Below are positions 1 to 7,944 of a stretch of DNA of 64,000 nucleotides, one piece after another. This stretch comes from Gleimia sp. 6138-11-ORH1 (lineage in GTDB: Bacteria > Actinomycetota > Actinomycetes > Actinomycetales > Actinomycetaceae). The notes beneath the pieces were generated by a model that was not told where the DNA came from, did no database searches, and saw nothing but the letters and a program-made list of their open reading frames with translations. Numbering within the stretch: the stretch's first letter is position 1; the number at the start of each line of letters is the position of its first letter. Location: contig NZ_JANUXV010000002.1 in the NCBI RefSeq assembly GCF_024814355.1, forward strand, positions 1 through 64,000, read 5' to 3'. Both the position numbers and the translations under genes were made by a program.

Positions 1-379
1 CGACACCCTCACTAGTCGCAATAACCTCGCCAGCGCATACAAAAAGTCTGGACGTTTAAAGGAAGCGATCTCCCTCCATGTAGAAAACCTCAAAGCAAGC
101 CTTCACGTGCTTGGTGAAAACCACCCCCATACGCTCACTAGTCGCAATAACCTCGCCAGCGCATACCGAGATACCGGGAGTTTAGACAAAGCCGTCCCCC
201 TCTTTGAAGAAAACCTTGAAGCAAGAAAACGAATCCTTGGTGAAGACCACCCCGACACCCTCACTAGTCGCAATAACCTCGCCAGCGCATACAAAAAGTC
301 TGGACGTTTAAAGGAAGCGATCTCCCTCCATGTAGAAAACCTCAAAGCAAGCCTTCACGTGCTTGGTGAAAACCACCCC
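1..379 (+). repeat. 126-nt tandem coding repeats with a 252-nt higher-order period
   Basis: Positions 1-127 and 253-379 are identical base for base, while the intervening 126-nt unit is diverged. The two-unit period points to recent duplication or gene conversion of a pair of TPR units. The array continues past the left edge. Confidence 0.9.
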
Positions 380-595
380 GACACCCTCGCAAGCCGCAAT
401 AACCTCGCCAGCGCATACCAAGAGGCTGAGCGCATAGACGAAGCCATCCCCCTCTTTGAAGAAAACCTAGAAGCAAGTAAACGCTTACTTGGAAAAAACC
501 ACCCTTTCACTCAGACGGCTATTTCTAATCTAATGGCTGCCTATATAGAAGCTGGAAAATTTACGGAAGCATATCAACTAAAACAAAGTCATTAA
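2..595 (+). CDS. TPR-repeat protein (kinesin-light-chain-like repeats), 5' end outside window
   Basis: The frame is open from the left edge, so the gene starts upstream; the GTG at 107 lies inside a repeat and is not the real start. The 197 visible residues are tandem 42-residue TPR units with a recurring core (LGENHPDTL, SRNNLASAY, A.PLFEENL.A). This is the TPR_10/TPR_12 type found in kinesin light chain and at the C-terminus of many bacterial NB-ARC/STAND proteins. Such repeats bind other proteins. No enzymatic domain is visible, and the N-terminal domain that would define the function lies outside the window. The last repeat degenerates (LLGKNHPFTQTAISNLMAAY) before the stop, as expected of a true C-terminus. 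Nucleotides 1-127 are repeated exactly at 253-379. Confidence 0.85.
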   Translation, partial: DTLTSRNNLASAYKKSGRLKEAISLHVENLKASLHVLGENHPHTLTSRNNLASAYRDTGSLDKAVPLFEENLEARKRILGEDHPDTLTSRNNLASAYKKSGRLKEAISLHVENLKASLHVLGENHPDTLASRNNLASAYQEAERIDEAIPLFEENLEASKRLLGKNHPFTQTAISNLMAAYIEAGKFTEAYQLKQSH

Positions 596-638
596 CAGCG
601 TTCGCCCATTTCAAGACACTAGAATTCAAATCAACATT

Positions 639-657
639 CACCTACGCCCTCGGGAAT
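639..657. repeat. Intergenic copy of the CGAGGGCG motif
   Basis: CGCCCTCG lies at 645-652, followed by GGAAT, so the minus strand reads ATTCCCGAGGGCG. It sits between the TPR gene and the next lipoprotein gene and is one of 16 copies in the window (see findings). Confidence 0.6.
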
Positions 658-756
658 CAGCTTAGGAAACTGTGGAATATGCCAGTGAAATACTTGCCGG
701 GAACTGTAAAACCGCTAACCTAGAAACGACAGCACATACTTAACCTAAGGAAAATC

Positions 757-1488
757 GTGAAAAACAAAGGTCTCCCTCTACTGGCAATATTGTCATTTGC
801 TCTCCCCCTGGCTGCTTGTAGCAACACTCCTAATAGCGCAGACACACAACTACCAGCCTCATTATCCGATGCCAAAAAACAGCAAGCTGAAGCGCAAAAC
901 TCCTCTAACTCACAAACTGGAACTACAGTGACTAAAGACGAGGACGGGAGCACCACCACAACCACTCGAGCGAATCTAACCCCGACCGATATCCCAAACG
1001 TTTACAAGTCAGATACTAAGATCCCCCGGCCGCCCCTATCAGCAAAATACTCGAATCTAAAATACCCTGCAGAGGGTTACGTTAAATCTCTCGAGGGAGC
1101 CACAGAAGTAGCCAAATACTTTGAAGAATCTCTGACAATCTACACCATCGCTTCCGCTGACGTGAAGCTATTCAACGAAGTTTGTGATAGCAACTCAGAA
1201 TTCTGCAGGCAGTTTGCTTTTATCACCGAAAATCAAACGGCGGACGGTAGCTGGTTCTCTGACTACACCCTCAACAAAATTGATTATCAGCCTGCAAAAT
1301 ACACTGACGATAACCAAATGGATGAAGTCGTGATAGCTTTTACCGCCCACCGTTCTGAATTTGAATATTTTAATGGCTCTGAGCTTACTTTAGAAGTTTT
1401 TCCCGCAGCCACTTTTAAACAGGAACTTATCTTAAAATACGTTGATGGTATGTGGAAAGTTACTGGATTCGAAACTAAAAAAGAGTAG
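757..1488 (+). CDS. Putative lipoprotein, possibly DUF6318-like
   Basis: Predicted secreted, lipid-anchored protein of 243 residues. It has a short basic N-terminus (MKNK), a hydrophobic stretch and a lipobox LAAC with the lipidated cysteine at residue 21. A Ser/Thr/Gln-rich linker follows (about 22-75), then a globular domain from about residue 90 with two cysteines (CDSNSEFC, about 148-155) that could form a disulfide. The start is GTG at 757 behind AAGGA at 747-751. The arrangement (lipobox, disordered linker, PAEGYVKSLEGATEVAKYF-type helix, paired cysteines) recalls DUF6318 lipoproteins of Actinomyces, but this is from memory and unconfirmed. It is convergent with the Excalibur lipoprotein gene. 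Function unknown. Confidence 0.8.
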   Translation: MKNKGLPLLAILSFALPLAACSNTPNSADTQLPASLSDAKKQQAEAQNSSNSQTGTTVTKDEDGSTTTTTRANLTPTDIPNVYKSDTKIPRPPLSAKYSNLKYPAEGYVKSLEGATEVAKYFEESLTIYTIASADVKLFNEVCDSNSEFCRQFAFITENQTADGSWFSDYTLNKIDYQPAKYTDDNQMDEVVIAFTAHRSEFEYFNGSELTLEVFPAATFKQELILKYVDGMWKVTGFETKKE

Positions 1489-1515
1489 GAAAACAGAATA
1501 AGTAAGCGGAGTGTT

Positions 1516-1534
1516 TGCGAGTTTCTTACTCGCA
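1516..1534 (-). terminator. Small hairpin over the stop codon of the Excalibur gene
   Basis: TGCGAG (1516-1521) pairs with CTCGCA (1529-1534) around a 7-nt loop holding the minus-strand TAA. It lies between convergent genes and there is no U-run, so a terminator role is uncertain. Confidence 0.3.
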
Positions 1535-2044
1535 GGCTACCCCGTCGCCATCTCTATCTAAAGCCGGACGGTAGCCTGGCTGACCACGGTACAGTGGCGC
1601 AGCACCAGCATTTCGGGCTTCAGTGCAGTTCTTAAAATAGCTCTGCGCTGGAGCCTGTTGCTGTTGTTGCTGCACAGCTTGCTGTTGTTGCTGAATCTGT
1701 GCTTGACGCTGGGCTTCTTGCTGCCGCAAGGCTTCTTGACGGGCAGCTTCTTCTTGAGCTTTCCGTTCAGCTTCAGCGCGCTGACGAGCTTCTTCTTCAG
1801 CTTTGGCTTTCTGCGCAGCTTCTTCTTCAGCCTGTCGAGCGGCTTCTTCTTCAGCCTTACGCATTTCTTCAGCTTTGCGTTCTTCTTCCTTGCGAGCCTC
1901 TTCTTCAACCTGCGCTTTTTGGGTTTCTTCTTCATCGGTTAATTTGCTAAAGAAACCATCAGAATTACCACCGGAACAAGCAGAAACTAGCAAAGAAATA
2001 ACTAAGAAACTTGCGCTGATTTTAGCCATAGCAATTTTACGCAT
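1526..2044 (-). CDS. Lipoprotein with coiled-coil stalk and C-terminal Excalibur domain
   Basis: Predicted lipid-anchored surface protein of 172 residues. I chose the ATG at 2044 over the upstream ATG at 2062 because AGAGG sits 6 nt before it. A lipobox LVSAC puts the lipidated Cys at residue 23. Residues about 40-125 are an unbroken Glu/Ala/Lys/Arg/Gln-rich heptad-like stretch ending in poly-Gln, almost certainly a long helical coiled coil. The C-terminus (about 135-172) carries the Excalibur signature: YFKNCTEARNAGAAP, then DRDGDGVACE, with two cysteines and a DxDxDG calcium-type loop. Excalibur domains are extracellular and often attached to nucleases or wall proteins, but no catalytic domain is present here. 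It probably displays the domain at a distance from the membrane. Confidence 0.85.
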   Translation of the reverse strand: MRKIAMAKISASFLVISLLVSACSGGNSDGFFSKLTDEEETQKAQVEEEARKEEERKAEEMRKAEEEAARQAEEEAAQKAKAEEEARQRAEAERKAQEEAARQEALRQQEAQRQAQIQQQQQAVQQQQQQAPAQSYFKNCTEARNAGAAPLYRGQPGYRPALDRDGDGVACE

Positions 2045-2063
2045 GATAGACCTCTCAAACACT

Positions 2064-2314
2064 ACGAAATGGGATATAAGTAGATACTAACAAGATACAA
2101 CTTACTTCCCTATAACTCAAGTAGCAAAGGCATTATTTTGCACCGTTTTAGAAAAGCCCCACAGTCACCGCAACCGGATACCTAAAAGTTCCGAAATACA
2201 AGACTAAGGCGAATATTCAATCCGCCTAGAAACACAGACCTGGGAACATTCATATTGCAACACCGCAAAGATGCGGTTCAGGTAATATCCGCGTAAAACA
2301 CTCTTATTACAGCA
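2064..2314. other. Intergenic region upstream of the Excalibur lipoprotein gene
   Basis: No convincing ORF. It should hold the promoter of the minus-strand lipoprotein gene, but I could not pick a clear -35/-10 pair. The only structure is a perfect 6-bp hairpin, ACCGCA-aaga-TGCGGT, at 2262-2277. Confidence 0.4.
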
Positions 2315-2319
2315 AAAAT

Positions 2320-2359
2320 GCGGGTTGGGTTTCGCCGTAACTGGCGGAACCCAACCCGC
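2320..2359 (-). terminator. Terminator of the sdhCAB operon
   Basis: GCGGGTTGGGTTTCGCC (2320-2336) pairs with GGCGGAACCCAACCCGC (2343-2359) around the loop GTAACT. That is 17 pairs with one G-U, followed on the minus strand by ATTTTTG. It lies about 100 nt after the sdhB stop. Confidence 0.85.
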
Positions 2360-2458
2360 AGGTTTAAGGTATTTACCTTTAGCAGATCTTTTTGCTTAGA
2401 TTCTCTTCCCCGTTACATTCGAGCAACTTAGGGTATGCAGAACCTCAGCAGTTTAAGA

Positions 2459-3202
2459 TCAGATGCCCTTGAGAACTGCTTTGCCTAACTGGCGGTTCAA
2501 GGTGGAGATTACGTCCAGAGGAATTTCCTTAGGACATACGGCTGCACATTCACCAATGTTGGTACAGGTACCAAAGCCTTCTGCGTCGTGCTGTGCCAAC
2601 ATGTTGGTTACACGGGTAAGGTTTTCAGGCTGACCTTGTGGTAGCAGGTTCAGGTGAGTGACCTTTGCAGAGGTAAATAGCATAGCGGAAGCATTTGGGC
2701 AGGCGGCGACGCAAGCGCCACAACCGATACATGCTGCTGCTTCGAATGCGCGTTCAGCTTTATCTTTAGGAACTGGAGTTGCGTGTGCGTCAGGGGCTGA
2801 ACCGGTGTTTACCGAGATGTAGCCGCCTGCCTGGATGATACGGTCCAAGGCTCCGCGGTCAACTACCAGGTCTTTAATGACTGGGAATGCGGTGGCGCGC
2901 CATGGTTCGATGGTGATGGTGTCACCGTCGTTGAAGGTGCGCATATGCAACTGACAGGTGGTGGTGACTTCTGGGCCGTGGGCTACGCCGTTTACGACTA
3001 CGCCACACATACCACAGATACCTTCACGACAGTCAGAGTCGAACGCTACTGGTTCTTCACCGCGTGCGAATAGTTCTTCGTTAAGGATGTCGAGCATTTC
3101 CAAGAAAGAGGAATCTTCAGAGATACCGGCAACCTTGTACTCGTGCATTGCGCCACGATCTTGTGGACCATTTTGACGCCAAATCTTGAGGGTAATGTTC
3201 AC
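2459..3202 (-). CDS. sdhB: Succinate dehydrogenase/fumarate reductase iron-sulfur subunit
   Basis: Electron-transfer subunit of complex II. It passes electrons from the SdhA flavin to the SdhC quinone site on the cytoplasmic face of the membrane. The 247 residues show all cluster ligands: a [2Fe-2S] set at C58, C63, C66 and C83 (CREGICGMC), then [12 protein letters not shown] (C158, C161, C164, C168) and C213, C219, C223 ([12 protein letters not shown]) for the [4Fe-4S] and [3Fe-4S] centres. The length suits the actinobacterial type B family. It overlaps sdhA by 4 nt, which suggests translational coupling, and is the last gene of sdhC-sdhA-sdhB, followed by a strong terminator. Confidence 0.96.
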   Translation of the reverse strand: MNITLKIWRQNGPQDRGAMHEYKVAGISEDSSFLEMLDILNEELFARGEEPVAFDSDCREGICGMCGVVVNGVAHGPEVTTTCQLHMRTFNDGDTITIEPWRATAFPVIKDLVVDRGALDRIIQAGGYISVNTGSAPDAHATPVPKDKAERAFEAAACIGCGACVAACPNASAMLFTSAKVTHLNLLPQGQPENLTRVTNMLAQHDAEGFGTCTNIGECAAVCPKEIPLDVISTLNRQLGKAVLKGI

Positions 3203-5172
3203 TTGTAGCTCCGCTGTTTCAGCTCGATGTTATTGTAAACTAGGTCTTCCTTGTGCAAAGTTGGGACGCCATCAGCGCCGAACTCCCACGCGGCGACGTA
3301 GAGGAAGCGATCGTCTTGACGCTTTGCTTCGCCTTCTTCTGTCTGAGATTCAGCGCGGAAGTGGCCACCGCAGGATTCTTCGCGGTGCAGTGCGTCAATA
3401 CACATCAGCTCGCCCAGTTCAAGGAAGTCCACTAAACGACCCGCCTTTTCAAGGGACTGGTTCATTTCGCCAATGGACTTGCCCGGGATACGAACATCTT
3501 TCCAGAAGTCTTCGCGTAGCTTACGGATCATGCCGATTGCTTTCTTCAAGCCAGGTTCGGTACGTTCCATGCCACAGTATTCCCACATGATGTTACCCAG
3601 TTCTTTGTGGATTGAATCCACCGAACGGGTGCCGTTTACGGCCATCATCTTGTCAATACGTGCTTGGGTTTCATCCAAAGCTGCTTTAACTTCAGGAGTG
3701 TTTTCATCAACTTTATTGAAGCCAAATGCGTCGGCCAAGTAGTCGTTGATGGTGTTCGGTAGTACGAAGTAGCCATCGGACAGACCCTGCATAAGTGCGG
3801 ATGCGCCCAGACGGTTTGCTCCGTGGTCAGAGAAGTTAGCTTCCCCGGCTACGTACAGACCTGGCAGGTTCGACTGCAGGTCGTAGTCAACCCACAGGCC
3901 ACCCATAGTGTAGTGAACTGCCGGGTAGATACGCATTGGGGTTTCGTATGGGTTGTCACCGGTAATACGTTCGTACATGTCGAAGAGGTTACCGTATTTA
4001 GCTGATACAGCTGCCTTACCCATGCGGTTGATTGCGTCAGCGAAGTCCAGGTAAACGCCGCGGGCAACCCCGTCGATTTCTGGCCCTACGCCACGGCCTT
4101 CGTCACACATATTCTTTGCTTGACGGGAAGCGATGTCACGGGGAACCAAGTTACCGAATGCTGGGTAGATGCGTTCGAGGTAGTAGTCGCGATCTTCTTC
4201 AGGAATTTCGCGTGGATCCTTCTTGCAGTCTTCCTTGCGTTTTGGTACCCAAATACGGCCGTCGTTACGCAGCGATTCTGACATTAGGGTCAGTTTGGAT
4301 TGCTGGTCGCCGTGCTGTGGAATACAGGTTGGGTGAATCTGGGTGTAGCAGGGGTTGCCGAAGTAGGCGCCCTTGCGGTGTGCACGCCACACGGCGGTGC
4401 CGTTACAGCCCATCGCGTTAGTGGAGAGGAAGAATACGTTACCGTAACCACCGGTTGCCAATACCACTGCGTCAGCGATGTGTACTTCCAGTTCACCAGT
4501 AACCATGTCACGAGCGATAATCCCGCGAGCGCGTCCTTCCACCACGATTAGTTCTACCATTTCGTGGCGGGCGTATTCGGTGACGGTTCCTGCTTTAACT
4601 TGGCGTTCCAGAGCCTGGTAAGCGCCGATTAGAAGCTGCTGTCCTGTCTGTCCGCGAGCGTAGAAGGTACGGGATACCTGTACGCCACCGAAGGAACGGT
4701 TGTCCAGCAGGCCACCGTATTCGCGGGCGAAGGGGACGCCTTGGGCGACGCATTGGTCGATGATTGCAGCGGATACTTCTGCTAGACGGTAGACGTTTGT
4801 TTCGCGTGCGCGGTAGTCGCCACCTTTTACGGTGTCGTAGAACAAGCGGTGTACTGAGTCGTTGTCGTTACGGTAGTTCTTTGCTGCGTTGATACCGCCT
4901 TGTGCTGCGATTGAGTGTGCGCGGCGGGCGGAGTCTTGGTAGAAGAATGCGGAAACTTGGTAGCCCATTTCGCCGAGGGACGCTGCGGCTGCCCCACCGG
5001 CCAGGCCGGTGCCGACGATGATTACTTTGAGTTTCCGGCGGTTAGCTGGGTTTACAAGTTTTGCGGTGAATTTGCGTGTTTCCCAGCACTGTGACAGAGG
5101 CACATCAAGAGGAGCCTTTGTGTCCGCGATTTTCTCGCCTTCGCGGTACAGGCCATGGATCATTTCAGACAT
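3199..5172 (-). CDS. sdhA: Succinate dehydrogenase/fumarate reductase flavoprotein subunit
   Basis: Catalytic subunit of complex II, interconverting succinate and fumarate. The N-terminal dinucleotide-binding motif GTGLAGG is at 54-60, and the FAD-attachment region HSIAAQGG follows with the likely covalent histidine at residue 86. Capping-domain and active-site segments include YTQIHPT and HYTMGG. The 657-residue length is typical of the actinobacterial/Bacteroides type B (quinol:fumarate reductase-like) family. It is transcribed between sdhC and sdhB, 11 nt after sdhC and overlapping sdhB. Direction in vivo (respiratory oxidation or fumarate reduction) cannot be read from sequence. Confidence 0.96.
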   Translation of the reverse strand: MSEMIHGLYREGEKIADTKAPLDVPLSQCWETRKFTAKLVNPANRRKLKVIIVGTGLAGGAAAASLGEMGYQVSAFFYQDSARRAHSIAAQGGINAAKNYRNDNDSVHRLFYDTVKGGDYRARETNVYRLAEVSAAIIDQCVAQGVPFAREYGGLLDNRSFGGVQVSRTFYARGQTGQQLLIGAYQALERQVKAGTVTEYARHEMVELIVVEGRARGIIARDMVTGELEVHIADAVVLATGGYGNVFFLSTNAMGCNGTAVWRAHRKGAYFGNPCYTQIHPTCIPQHGDQQSKLTLMSESLRNDGRIWVPKRKEDCKKDPREIPEEDRDYYLERIYPAFGNLVPRDIASRQAKNMCDEGRGVGPEIDGVARGVYLDFADAINRMGKAAVSAKYGNLFDMYERITGDNPYETPMRIYPAVHYTMGGLWVDYDLQSNLPGLYVAGEANFSDHGANRLGASALMQGLSDGYFVLPNTINDYLADAFGFNKVDENTPEVKAALDETQARIDKMMAVNGTRSVDSIHKELGNIMWEYCGMERTEPGLKKAIGMIRKLREDFWKDVRIPGKSIGEMNQSLEKAGRLVDFLELGELMCIDALHREESCGGHFRAESQTEEGEAKRQDDRFLYVAAWEFGADGVPTLHKEDLVYNNIELKQRSYK

Positions 5173-5183
5173 GTCGCCCTACC

Positions 5184-5888
5184 TCAGTTAATGTATCCAA
5201 TGGCGATAGCCACTGGAGGAGCCATAAATACTACGAATACTAGACCGGCCACAATGCCACCTGCGACGGTGGCTAGGTGCTGGGTGTTGCGACGGAGCCA
5301 GCCGATTGACTGGAGTGCAGACCAGATACCGTGTCCAATGTGCAGGGCCAGTGCGCCTACGAATACGGCGTACAACACTACCAGTGCGGGGTTGTTGAAG
5401 GCGCCGACCATACGGAGGTATGGGGATTCTTCGGTGGCGGGGAAGCCTGCTGGGATGTGTGCGGTGGTGAAGTGAAGAATGTGGAAGATTACCAGTAGTA
5501 GCAGGATTACTGCAGTGAACCGCATGGTGCGGGCTGCGTAGGATTCAGCTACGTTCTTCTTCACCGTGTAACGGTCTTTACGTGCTCGGTTGGAGATGTA
5601 CCAGGTGTGGAAGGCTGCGCCAACGTGGATAACAGCCATGGTAATCATGGAGAGACGGAAAATTAGGATGAGACCACCGTGTGGGAGTAGTGGGTAGAAG
5701 GCGTCGCCTTTTAGCCAGTGTGCGTAGTGGTCGTATGCTTCTTGGCCGAAGAACATCTTCAAGTTGCCGTAAGCGTGAACGATAACAAACATAACGAAGA
5801 ACAGGCCGGAGATTGCCATGAGCTGTTTTACGAAAACGTTTGTGCTCCAGGCTCGGCGCTGCTTCGGTGCAACAGATTTAGTAGACAT
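5184..5888 (-). CDS. sdhC: Succinate dehydrogenase cytochrome b subunit, type B
   Basis: Membrane anchor of complex II, carrying heme b and the quinone site. The 234 residues contain about five hydrophobic segments with helix-embedded histidines (VIVHAYGNLK, ILHFTTAH, ALHIGHG) suited to heme ligation. The single large anchor fits the sdhC cytochrome b558-type family, which has no separate SdhD, and none is present. It is first in the operon. Its promoter should lie in 5889-6102, an AT-rich gap after rimI. Confidence 0.92.
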   Translation of the reverse strand: MSTKSVAPKQRRAWSTNVFVKQLMAISGLFFVMFVIVHAYGNLKMFFGQEAYDHYAHWLKGDAFYPLLPHGGLILIFRLSMITMAVIHVGAAFHTWYISNRARKDRYTVKKNVAESYAARTMRFTAVILLLLVIFHILHFTTAHIPAGFPATEESPYLRMVGAFNNPALVVLYAVFVGALALHIGHGIWSALQSIGWLRRNTQHLATVAGGIVAGLVFVVFMAPPVAIAIGYIN

Positions 5889-6102
5889 ACTTGAAGATTA
5901 CCTAACACAGTGTCATTATTTATGCGCCGTGGGTCCTAGACTTAATCCGGGTTTTTCCAAAAACTGTATTTTCCTTGTAATAGAGGGGAAAAGTCCTTAA
6001 GGTTTGGTTTCTTCTTTCTGCTTTTTTGCGCTTGTGATTCAGAAAATTTCGCAGTTTTTTAAGCGATTTTCGCAAGCATGACTTTTCTAAATAGAAATAA
6101 GG

Positions 6103-6663
6103 TTAAAGATGTGCTGGTTTTTCTTTTAATTCTAAGATCATCACCAGTGCGTCCTCGACTGGGTTACGGTAGTAGCGTTTAATCTGCCCGACTTTTTCGA
6201 AGCCGAGTTTTTCGTATAAGACAATTGCCGGCTGGTTGGAAATGCGGACTTCTAGGATTAGTTTTTCCACTCGGCGGACGGGGCGGGTAATCTGTCCGGC
6301 ACTGATAAATTCCACTTCAGTTGCTTTTTCGTCTTGGAAAAATACTTTTCCTTCGGGGGCGAAGCGGATTTTCTTAACTTGGTTGATTAGTTCTTTTACG
6401 AGGGCGGTTCCCAGGCCTTTTCCGCGTTGGGATGGAAGTATGCCTACGGTCATTACGTCTGAGTCTATTCCCAGCCGTACTCCGGCGTAGCCGATCAGGG
6501 TGTCTGCTTGAAAGGCTCCTAGGTAGAGTCTATCTGGGAGAGTTAGTTCCTCTGTGAGCATACTTTCAGTCCAAGCGTCGGCTGGAAATATCTGGGGTTC
6601 CAGCTCGATTACTTGAAATAAGTCGGCGGGGCCAAGCTGCCGATAGGTAATCTTTGAGGACAT
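6103..6663 (-). CDS. rimI: GNAT N-acetyltransferase, RimI-type, with an internal insertion
   Basis: Probable N-alpha-acetyltransferase that acetylates the N-terminal alanine of ribosomal protein S18; the family can have wider specificity. The acetyl-CoA motif QRGKGLG is at 79-85, and the C-terminal signature EVRISNQPAIVLYEKLGFEKVG (138-159) is characteristic of RimI. The protein has 186 residues against about 150 for typical RimI. The excess is an insertion at roughly 100-133 between these two motifs. It directly follows tsaB (stop and start codons adjacent), the usual tsaE-tsaB-rimI order. The customary next gene, tsaD, is absent and sdhC follows instead. Confidence 0.88.
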   Translation of the reverse strand: MSSKITYRQLGPADLFQVIELEPQIFPADAWTESMLTEELTLPDRLYLGAFQADTLIGYAGVRLGIDSDVMTVGILPSQRGKGLGTALVKELINQVKKIRFAPEGKVFFQDEKATEVEFISAGQITRPVRRVEKLILEVRISNQPAIVLYEKLGFEKVGQIKRYYRNPVEDALVMILELKEKPAHL

Positions 6664-7338
6664 TTATACCTTACCGGTGTGTACGTCGGGGCGACGCAGG
6701 TAGAGTGGTTCGGTGTTAAAGTCGGTTTCTCCAGCTGCTAAACGGGTTTTCACCAGCCGGTAGGCTACCGCGATTTGCAGTGGTTTTACCGGTACGGCTG
6801 AGGCGAATACGTCACTGTAGATTTCGGTTCCTGCACCAACGAATTTAACGGGTTTACCCCTATATTGGTTGGCGATTTCACTGGCTTGGGCTACCTGCGG
6901 GCCATTTAGGCAAGTAACGTCGTCTGGGCCGTTAGCCAGGTAGTGGGCTGAGTAAACTTCTTTACGGCGAGCGTCAGTTACCACCACAAGTTCTTGGTCG
7001 GCTGCGAAATTATCTAGATATTGCCGCGCAATCACATCTAATGAACACACTCCACGAACGGGAACGTCACATACTTTCCCCAGGACTCGGGCAGTAACTA
7101 ATCCTGCGCGTAAACCGGTGAACGGAGCTGGCCCTGTGCCAACAATAATCTGCGTTAAACCGGCCTTTTTCACCGGGGTGGGCAATCCTGCTTTAAGTAG
7201 CGCTTCAGAGATTAAAACTGACAACCGTTCAGTGTGAACTCTGGATGAGTTTTCTTCTACTACCGAGAGGATTTCTCCGCCGGTAGAGACAACTGCAACT
7301 GAGGCTCCGAATGAGGTGTCGATACACAAGGTAGTCAT
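6664..7338 (-). CDS. tsaB: tRNA t6A modification protein TsaB
   Basis: Non-catalytic partner of TsaD in making the N6-threonylcarbamoyl-adenosine at position 37 of ANN-decoding tRNAs. The N-terminus (MTTLCIDTSFGASVAVVS) is the ASKHA-fold phosphate-binding strand seen in TsaB/YeaZ, and the conserved GTGPAPFTGLRAGL follows at about 68-81. The 224-residue length is normal. It overlaps the tsaE stop by one base (TAATG) and abuts rimI, so the three genes are surely co-transcribed. TsaD must be encoded elsewhere. Confidence 0.92.
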   Translation of the reverse strand: MTTLCIDTSFGASVAVVSTGGEILSVVEENSSRVHTERLSVLISEALLKAGLPTPVKKAGLTQIIVGTGPAPFTGLRAGLVTARVLGKVCDVPVRGVCSLDVIARQYLDNFAADQELVVVTDARRKEVYSAHYLANGPDDVTCLNGPQVAQASEIANQYRGKPVKFVGAGTEIYSDVFASAVPVKPLQIAVAYRLVKTRLAAGETDFNTEPLYLRRPDVHTGKV

Positions 7339-7898
7339 TAGTTTTCCTCCTGCGCAGCTTGTAGTGCCTGCGATAAAGTTTCTGCCAGTACTGCTTCATC
7401 CCACCGGCTGCCGATTGGTTTAAAACGGATTACTCGCTTACCGGTGTCTATATTTTCTAAATTAACGGTTTCTTCCGTATCAACCTGGGGTTCTAGAACT
7501 TCTGCCCGGATGGTAATTTCTAAGCGGTGTTCACTAAGGGATTCTGTTTTTCCTTCTCCCCATTCAACTACTACCACTGCTTCGGTTAAGAGCGTGTCCA
7601 GGTCAAGGGTTTCTAAATCGTCTAAGTCAGTAATTCGGTAGGCATCGACGTGAACTAAGTCCGGGCCTTTTACTCCGGCTTGATTCACCTGCCCGGCGTG
7701 GACGCGGGAAATAATGAAAGTGGGGGAAGCTACCCGTCCTGCGACATTCATTCCCCTACCCAGCCCCTGTGTGAAAGTGGTTTTTCCTGCCCCCAGGTCA
7801 CCGCTTAACATCAGCAGGTCGCCGCCGCGAACTAAAGTTCCTAAAGCGTATCCGATCGCCTGGGTTAGTTCGGGTGAATCCACCTTAAGCTCAAACAT
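7338..7898 (-). CDS. tsaE: tRNA t6A modification ATPase TsaE
   Basis: P-loop ATPase that drives turnover of the TsaB-TsaD complex in t6A synthesis. The Walker A motif GDLGAGKT is at 33-40 in the usual family context, followed by SPTFIISR (switch region) and HVDAYRI. The acidic LDTLLTEAVVVVEWGEG segment is also typical. At 186 residues it is slightly longer than the 150-160 of many homologs because of a C-terminal extension. It sits 46 nt after alr and is coupled to tsaB. Confidence 0.93.
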   Translation of the reverse strand: MFELKVDSPELTQAIGYALGTLVRGGDLLMLSGDLGAGKTTFTQGLGRGMNVAGRVASPTFIISRVHAGQVNQAGVKGPDLVHVDAYRITDLDDLETLDLDTLLTEAVVVVEWGEGKTESLSEHRLEITIRAEVLEPQVDTEETVNLENIDTGKRVIRFKPIGSRWDEAVLAETLSQALQAAQEEN

Positions 7899-7944
7899 TA
7901 TCTTCCTTATTTCTTTAGCTTTTTAGCTTCTCTACTTGCCCAGC

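Noticed and set aside
107-595. The TPR gene starting at the GTG at 107
   Set aside because: The same frame is open to the left edge and reads a perfect TPR unit, so 107 is inside the gene.
1558-1942. Overlapping open frames on both strands in the Excalibur lipoprotein gene
   Set aside because: The repetitive GAA/GCT-rich coiled-coil coding sequence leaves several frames open. Only the frame with a ribosome site, lipobox and Excalibur domain is credible.
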